From PUPG01 sp041686485 (lineage in GTDB: Bacteria; Bacteroidota; Bacteroidia; Bacteroidales; UBA7960), in contig JAWLDT010000018.1 of the NCBI GenBank assembly GCA_041686485.1, positions 1 through 38,012 of the forward strand: a DNA stretch of 38,012 nucleotides. Reading direction: 5' to 3'. Position numbers and translations under genes: made by a program. The notes under the pieces are model-generated. The model saw only the letters and a list, made by a program, of their open reading frames with translations, was not told where the DNA came from and ran no database searches. Positions 33,919-38,012 of the stretch are shown in pieces. Every line of letters starts with the position of its first letter. Within the stretch, counting starts at the first letter, position 1.

Positions 33919-34783
33919 ACGTTTGCTCTTGCTGAACCTTTGTTGATTTCTGCTTTCGGAGCAGAATACCTGATGCAAGGATCATCATCCCGCCGAGAAG
34001 CATATTAATGGTTATTACTTCATCAAAAAATACAGCTCCAAAGATCACAGCTGCAATGACTTCCCAATAGGTGAAAAGGGCGTAGTGGCTCATCTTAAGC
34101 CTTCTTAAAGCAAAAAAGAAAAGCATAAACGCCACAATGCCGATCAAAAATCCATACACCGTTGCGGCCCCTATCTGCACACTACTTGGTAGCGGCGTGT
34201 TCAGAAAGATAAACGGCATAAAAACCACGGCGCCGATCAGGTTTTGGTAAAAAATGGTTTCAGTCCGGCTGTAGTTGCTCAGCTCTTTTTTGAAGATGAT
34301 AGCTGTGATGGAAAAGACGATGGCCGAAAACAGCATGGCAGCCATTCCGATAAAGTCTCTGTTGCCGAAGCTGATCTCTTTGTCGGCGTACATGAGCACG
34401 ATACCCAGAAACGCAAGGCCGATCAGGGAGGCTGTGCGGGTGGTGATTTTTTCTTTAAGAAATATCGAACTGAAAATAGCGGCGAATATAGGCCAGGTAA
34501 ACAATATAATGACGGCATTGCCGATGGTCGTGTACAGATAGGCCACGAAAAACAGGAACATCCGGGCGGCGTTCAGTCCGGAGGCGACCATCATGATGCC
34601 GTACTTGCCTCTGAACAGCGGTGTTTTTTTCCATCCAAAGTAAGCCAACAGCACAATTACCGGCACCGCCATCCTGAAAAAAGTGATGGAGGTCGACGGC
34701 AGGTCGATGAGCTTGATGAAAACGCCACTTGACCCGCCGATGGTGGCAGCCAGGATGATCGCAAGGTAAGGGTTTAACCGCAT
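33917..34783 (-). CDS. DMT-superfamily (EamA) transporter
   Basis: This 288-residue inner-membrane permease has ten hydrophobic segments in two EamA-type halves (first to about residue 140, second 150-280). GGSSGVFIKLIDLPSTSITFFRMAVP is the typical first-half opening, and YWEVIAAVIFGAVFFDEVITINMLLGG the typical second-half close. Members export or import small metabolites such as amino acids; nothing here points to a particular substrate. It ends beside the terminator of the exopolysaccharide operon, convergently, and a heptamer repeat lies just before its start. Confidence 0.9.
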   Translation of the reverse strand: MRLNPYLAIILAATIGGSSGVFIKLIDLPSTSITFFRMAVPVIVLLAYFGWKKTPLFRGKYGIMMVASGLNAARMFLFFVAYLYTTIGNAVIILFTWPIFAAIFSSIFLKEKITTRTASLIGLAFLGIVLMYADKEISFGNRDFIGMAAMLFSAIVFSITAIIFKKELSNYSRTETIFYQNLIGAVVFMPFIFLNTPLPSSVQIGAATVYGFLIGIVAFMLFFFALRRLKMSHYALFTYWEVIAAVIFGAVFFDEVITINMLLGGMMILASGILLRKQKSTKVQQEQT

Positions 34784-34799
34784 AGTTGATTATTGGGTT

Positions 34800-34827
34800 A
34801 CTGTTTACTGTTCACTGTTCACTGTTA
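34800..34827. repeat. Four tandem 7-bp repeats (ACTGTTN)
   Basis: ACTGTTT, ACTGTTC, ACTGTTC and ACTGTTA run head to tail between the permease stop and the DMT transporter start. Similar heptamer arrays (read as CAGTGAA on the other strand) occur between genes in many Bacteroidota assemblies. It may vary in copy number. Confidence 0.9.
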
Positions 34828-34867
34828 ACCGTTTCCGCGCTCAGTTGTTCAAGGCGGGATAGAACCA

Positions 34868-36187
34868 TCAGAACCACGCGCCATAGATTAAGCCTGACAG
34901 GGTAGCCATTACGACCACCAGACCAATATAGACCAGTGTTTTCTGCGTGCCGATTACCCCGCGTATGACAAGCATATTGGGAAGGGACAGCGACGGACCA
35001 GCCAGCAGCAATGCCAGCGCCGGACCTTTGCCCATGCCGGCACCCAGTAAGCCCTGAAGGATAGGCACTTCGGTGAGGGTGGCAAAATACATGAATGCCC
35101 CTATGATGGAGGCAAAGAAGTTGGCAAAGAATGAGTTTCCGCCAACCAGGCCAGCTACCCATGCATTCGGGATAATTCCGGCCATATCCGTGTCGCCATG
35201 GGTCGATCCGAGTAAGAATCCGGCAATCAGGATACCGATGGCCAGCAAGGGCATGATCTGTTTGGCAAAATCCCATGTGGCGATGGTCCATTCCTTGTTT
35301 TCAGGGTCTTTTTTGTCAAGCAGGGTGATGATGCTCAGGCCGGCAATCCCGACGACCATGGGTATTTGCGGCGAGCTGCTCAAAAATCCGGCAGCAGCCG
35401 TGGCAATAGCTGCCAGCGCCACATATTGCCATTTGATTTTCAGGATGGCAATCAACGAGTAGATTAATAGGATGGCGAACACAGCGGTAATGTACCATTT
35501 ATTGGCATATATCCAATACCAGTGGCTGCTTTCAACATCTGATGCCGGTTGTCCCCAGTTCGCAAATATCAGGATGGCGACCAGGGTAAAGAAATGTAGC
35601 GCGGTTTGCCACATGGGGCGCTTCTCCTCCGTATCCGGGAAGTTTAATTGCTCTTCCTTTTTGGCTTTCTCCTCCTTGCGGTAGATGATCGACATAACCG
35701 ATCCGATGACGATAGCAAATACCACGGCACCGATGATCCGGGCTACGCCCATCTCAAACCCCAGGACCTGTGCCGTAAGGATGATGGCCAGAATGTTTAT
35801 GGCCGGCCCGGAGTAGAGAAAAGCAATGGCGGGACCCAGGCCTGCTCCGCGCTGGTGGATACTTGAAAACAATGGCAGGATGGTGCAACTGCATACCGCC
35901 AGGATGGTCCCCGACACGGATGCGATGGCATAAGAAACCCATTTTTTGGCTTTGGCACCAAAGTATTTCATTACGGCACCCTGACTGACAAATACAGCAA
36001 TGACCCCTGCAATGAAGAATGCCGGTAACAGACATAAGATGACGTGCTCCTGTGCATACCACCGGATCAGGTCAAACATGGCCATGACGGACTCCTGAAA
36101 GCGCGCACTTTCAACCGGGAGGAAATAGGCAAGCAGAAATACGGCAACAATCCAACTAAGTGTTTTGAATTCTTTGAATTTTTCCAT
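34868..36187 (-). CDS. Permease of the YraQ/ArsP-like family (SO_0444 type), probable metal or metalloid efflux
   Basis: This 439-residue inner-membrane protein has about ten helices in two related halves separated by a lysine-rich cytoplasmic loop (RKEEKAKKEEQLNFPD). VCSCTILPLFSSIH with a Cys-x-Cys pair in the first half, GPAINILAIILT, and the matching LTEVPILQGLLGAGMG and GPSLSLPNMLVIRG in the second half are characteristic of this permease family, members of which export organoarsenicals or Cu/Zn. The ArsR-type regulator gene lies upstream in the same direction, 119 bases away, supporting metal- or metalloid-induced expression. The substrate is not determined. The small thioredoxin gene often linked to such permeases is not adjacent, though a secreted thioredoxin-like protein lies 1.3 kb away. 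Confidence 0.85.
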   Translation of the reverse strand: MEKFKEFKTLSWIVAVFLLAYFLPVESARFQESVMAMFDLIRWYAQEHVILCLLPAFFIAGVIAVFVSQGAVMKYFGAKAKKWVSYAIASVSGTILAVCSCTILPLFSSIHQRGAGLGPAIAFLYSGPAINILAIILTAQVLGFEMGVARIIGAVVFAIVIGSVMSIIYRKEEKAKKEEQLNFPDTEEKRPMWQTALHFFTLVAILIFANWGQPASDVESSHWYWIYANKWYITAVFAILLIYSLIAILKIKWQYVALAAIATAAAGFLSSSPQIPMVVGIAGLSIITLLDKKDPENKEWTIATWDFAKQIMPLLAIGILIAGFLLGSTHGDTDMAGIIPNAWVAGLVGGNSFFANFFASIIGAFMYFATLTEVPILQGLLGAGMGKGPALALLLAGPSLSLPNMLVIRGVIGTQKTLVYIGLVVVMATLSGLIYGAWF

Positions 36188-36306
36188 TTTTTCGAACCGT
36201 TTATACAGGTTGTCTTCTTTATTATTGTTCTGCCCTGAAAGCTATTCAGAGCCGGTATGTTCGCGTTCAGCTTTATTGAAAAAGATTCTTTTGCATATAC
36301 ATGGGA

Positions 36307-36621
36307 CTACAGTTGCCTGTCCTCATCAAACAGGGCATAAAACATGGCTCTCGCCTTCTCCCAGTTCTCGCGATTAAGGCAGTATTTTATATAAGGAGGC
36401 TCCGTTTCGCCCTGAATCAGGCCTGCGTACTTTAGTTCTTTCAGATGCTGTGAAAGCGTAGAACGGCCAACCGGCAGCTCTTCCACCAAATCGCCGCTGT
36501 AACAGCAGGCGTTCAAACGGGATAGCTTTTTGAGAATGTAGAGGCGTACCGGGTGCCCCATGGCTTTGGTTATTTCTGCCATTTCCTGAAGTTCTCCGTA
36601 TAATACATTTTCGGGTTTCAT
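36307..36621 (-). CDS. ArsR-family transcriptional regulator
   Basis: This 104-residue winged-helix repressor is of ArsR/SmtB type. AEITKAMGHPVRLYILKKLS leads into the DNA-reading helix at VGRSTLSQHLKELKYAGLI, then a wing (GETEPPYIKYCLN). A cysteine pair, NACCYSGDL, sits where arsenic- and metal-sensing ArsR proteins carry the ELCVCDL sensor, so metal- or thiophilic-ion response is plausible. It is followed in the same direction by the permease gene and probably represses it together with itself. A perfect palindrome at 36642-36653 is the candidate operator. Confidence 0.9.
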   Translation of the reverse strand: MKPENVLYGELQEMAEITKAMGHPVRLYILKKLSRLNACCYSGDLVEELPVGRSTLSQHLKELKYAGLIQGETEPPYIKYCLNRENWEKARAMFYALFDEDRQL

Positions 36622-36641
36622 GATCGGATGTTTTGTTTAAT

Positions 36642-36653
36642 ATTTCGCGAAAT
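36642..36653 (-). promoter_or_regulatory. Candidate ArsR operator (12-bp perfect palindrome)
   Basis: ATTTCGCGAAAT is a perfect palindrome 20 bases upstream of the ArsR start codon, and a further half-site CGAAAT follows at 36656-36661. Position and symmetry suit autorepression. Confidence 0.5.
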
Positions 36654-36825
36654 TACGAAATGTATAGTGAAAAAACAAAACTCCTTGCCTTAAGCTTCCT
36701 ATAATATATGATTTCTTCATGGTGAGTCTCCCGGTGATTGTTCTGATCAGATACGTAAGAGTCACTCATTGGTGGTATTCGATGTTTTTTTGATGGAACA
36801 TAATGTGTAATTGAATCCGGAAAGC

Positions 36826-36833
36826 TATCTTTG
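36826..36833 (+). promoter_or_regulatory. Candidate -7 box of the sigma-factor locus (TATCTTTG)
   Basis: TATCTTTG matches TAnnTTTG exactly and lies 18 bases before the ATG at 36852, giving a very short leader. TGTG (36803-36806) at 19-base spacing is a weak -33 candidate. Confidence 0.5.
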
Positions 36834-36851
36834 AAATATAAATTTTACATT

Positions 36852-37226
36852 ATGGGAAGTAATCATGTGCCCAACCTTGTTAAATGGGTTGAGTCTTTTT
36901 CCGGTGAATTATATTCCTGGGCGTTGTATAAGATCTCTGACCCCGAACTGGCAAAGGACCTTGTTCAGGACACTTTTCTGGCTGCAGCCGAGAAAAAAGA
37001 AAGCTTCCGGGGTAACAGTTCTCCACGGTCATGGCTTTTTGCCATATTGAATCATAAGATTATTGATGTTTACCGCAAGAGGATCAAGCAGCCATTGTAT
37101 TGGGATGATCATTTTTTTTCCGGTTATTTTGATGAAGATAATGCGTGGAAGCGCGGGAAAACCCCGGTCAACTGGCATGAGGGGGATGGTAATCTGATGG
37201 ATAACACCGATTTTCGTGCAGCTTAA
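36852..37226 (+). pseudogene. ECF RNA polymerase sigma factor lacking region 4
   Basis: The 124 codons from the ATG at 36852 (an in-frame TTG at 36831 lies inside the promoter box) encode sigma-70 region 2 of an ECF factor: ELYSWALYKISDPELAKDLVQDTFLAAAEK and SPRSWLFAILNHKIIDVYRK. A linker (TPVNWHEG, MDNTDF) follows, as in Bacteroidota members of about 190 residues. Region 4, which reads the -35 element, is missing. The frame stops at 37226, just where the related family would continue FxxxLxxCLxxLP. The next open frame is the tail of an anti-sigma gene, so a deletion has removed region 4 and the anti-sigma N-terminus together. It might still make a region-2-only protein, but that is unlikely to recruit polymerase normally. 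Confidence 0.75.
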
Positions 37227-37410
37227 GGTACACAAGATGATGTGCAATGCCTGCACGCTTTATGAAAAGCAAAGCCTTCTGATTGATAAAACGATTGAAT
37301 CTATTCATAAAACAGAAGCGGATCAAGACATAGAGCCGGCTAAGGAAGAAATTGATGCGTTGAAAAAAAGAATCATTGATAAGTTCTCCGATCACAACCA
37401 ATCTGATTAA
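37216..37410 (+). pseudogene. C-terminal remnant of a zinc-type anti-sigma factor
   Basis: The open frame (nominal GTG at 37216, or ATG at 37237) encodes QLKVHKMMCNACTLYEKQSLL and about 40 polar helical residues. This matches the middle of small Bacteroidota anti-sigma proteins encoded directly after ECF sigma genes, where LRLHxxxCxxCxxYxKQ carries the zinc-binding Cys. The N-terminal half with the first metal ligands is absent, and the frame overlaps the truncated sigma gene by 11 bases in another register. The simplest reading is the distal side of the same deletion. A short functional peptide from the ATG at 37237 cannot be excluded. Confidence 0.65.
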
Positions 37411-37543
37411 ACCGTAATTGTTGCAGGGATTATTGATAACAATCGCAACCGCCACGCAACATGATCCACAATTTCTTGTCAGGTTTATTTCATTTCCACG
37501 ACATATTAGATAACAAAAAGATGTCTAACTAAACTTTGTAGAA

Positions 37544-37954
37544 ATGAAAACCCTTTTATTAATCCTGACGTTCATCGCCATCATTCCATTAACAGCAACG
37601 TCTCAAACAGATGCAAAGGTGCTGGCCGTAGTGAACTCAGCCGAATGGTGTGGCGTATGTCAGCAACATGGTGAGCGCGCCATGTCAGTTCTTAAACAAA
37701 ACAATGCCGATGGTGAGGTACATTTTATCATGAATAATGTTACCAATGATGAGACCAAAGAGGCATCCAAAAAGGAACTGGAAAAATATGGGCTGTCAGA
37801 CGCAATGGCTGACCACGAAGCTACCGGTGTAGCCTACTTTTTTGATGCTGACAACAATGAATTCATTGATCAGGTCAGTTTAAGCAAAGACAATCCAGAG
37901 CTTGTCGACGCCCTTCAAGCTGCCATTAATCAAAGCCCTGCAAGCTGTCATTAA
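37544..37954 (+). CDS. Exported thioredoxin-like protein
   Basis: This 136-residue protein has a signal peptide (MKTLLLILTFIAIIPLTATSQ) and a thioredoxin-type active site, WCGVC (Cys36 and Cys39), preceded by the hydrophobic strand LAVVNSAE. The remaining segment is short for a thioredoxin, and the usual cis-proline region is not obvious (GVAYFFDADNNEFID may be the equivalent strand pair). One extra Cys lies at the end (PASCH). It probably acts in disulfide exchange or metal handling in the periplasm. The gene stands alone after the sigma/anti-sigma remnant. Other Bacteroidota carry similar proteins near metal-resistance genes, which would fit the ArsR/permease unit 1 kb away, but that is inference. 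Confidence 0.82.
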   Translation: MKTLLLILTFIAIIPLTATSQTDAKVLAVVNSAEWCGVCQQHGERAMSVLKQNNADGEVHFIMNNVTNDETKEASKKELEKYGLSDAMADHEATGVAYFFDADNNEFIDQVSLSKDNPELVDALQAAINQSPASCH

Positions 37955-38012
37955 CAGTATAGAAGGATCATTATTACCTTTTATCTTGTACTTCATCTGT
38001 TTATAATTTTGT

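Noticed and set aside
34244..34732. 162-codon plus-strand frame
   Set aside because: It is antisense to the DMT transporter and has an implausible low-complexity Gly/Asp/Gln/His composition.
34812..35291. 159-codon minus-strand frame over the end of the permease
   Set aside because: It overlaps the permease gene in another register, is rich in Cys, His, Arg and Trp, and shows no recognisable motif.
37527..37536. CTAAACTTTG before the thioredoxin-like gene as a -7 promoter box
   Set aside because: It does not keep the TAnnTTTG spacing, and it ends only seven bases before the ATG.

Overview
This window reads as a chromosomal segment of a Bacteroidota bacterium, possibly a Marinilabiliales-like member of the Bacteroidales; no rRNA or tRNA gene is present to fix the taxon. 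The reasons are the protein families (YaiO-type outer-membrane barrel, ECF sigma factor with a small zinc-type anti-sigma gene, lipoproteins with Bacteroidota-style signals), weak Shine-Dalgarno sites, and several upstream boxes matching the Bacteroidota promoter TTTG...TAnnTTTG. I see no phage, IS element or CRISPR array.

Layout. 1-6.3 kb: an aspartase/fumarase-family lyase, a TPR lipoprotein, ATP-type phosphofructokinase and a secreted M14 zinc carboxypeptidase that ends in a clear terminator. 6.3-6.9 kb: a decayed class I HMG-CoA reductase with an internal deletion. 7.1-19.3 kb: a large trehalose region. It has a TreS-maltokinase fusion, a PiT phosphate transporter on the other strand, and a three-gene operon (beta-PGM-like HAD fused to trehalose-6-phosphate phosphatase, GH65 phosphorylase, trehalose-6-phosphate synthase fused to a second phosphatase domain). 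19.3-22 kb: a succinate-semialdehyde-type dehydrogenase, a structured intergenic stretch, and a lipoprotein with a small membrane protein. 22.2-24.6 kb: a histidine methyltransferase (EgtD/EanA) with a triple-rhodanese sulfurtransferase resembling EanB/YnjE, a plausible anaerobic ergothioneine operon. 24.7-25.5 kb: a ferredoxin and a periplasmic cupin, convergent. 25.6-33.9 kb: a four-gene exopolysaccharide operon (processive GT2 synthase, TPR/beta-barrel exporter, glycosidase plus NodB-like protein, NodB-like lipoprotein). 33.9-36.6 kb: a DMT transporter, and an ArsR-regulated metal/metalloid permease. 36.8-38 kb: a truncated ECF sigma factor joined to the tail of its anti-sigma gene, and a secreted thioredoxin-like protein.

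How the genes work together. The trehalose region could make trehalose by two routes (TreS from maltose; TPS/TPP from UDP-glucose and glucose-6-phosphate) and break it down by phosphorolysis (GH65 plus beta-phosphoglucomutase), with a phosphate transporter nearby. A recurrent theme is fused domains that have lost catalytic residues. The maltokinase half of TreS has Asp to Asn at both signature aspartates. The phosphatase half of the TPS fusion has lost its nucleophile and metal motif, while an intact phosphatase is encoded two genes upstream. Both NodB-like domains of the exopolysaccharide operon lack their metal ligands. Two loci (HMG-CoA reductase; sigma/anti-sigma) show out-of-frame internal deletions. 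The strongest candidates for something not well described are the exopolysaccharide operon with pseudo-deacetylases and the trehalose cluster with pseudo-enzymatic fusion partners. All functional statements come from reading the sequence by eye; no database search was run.
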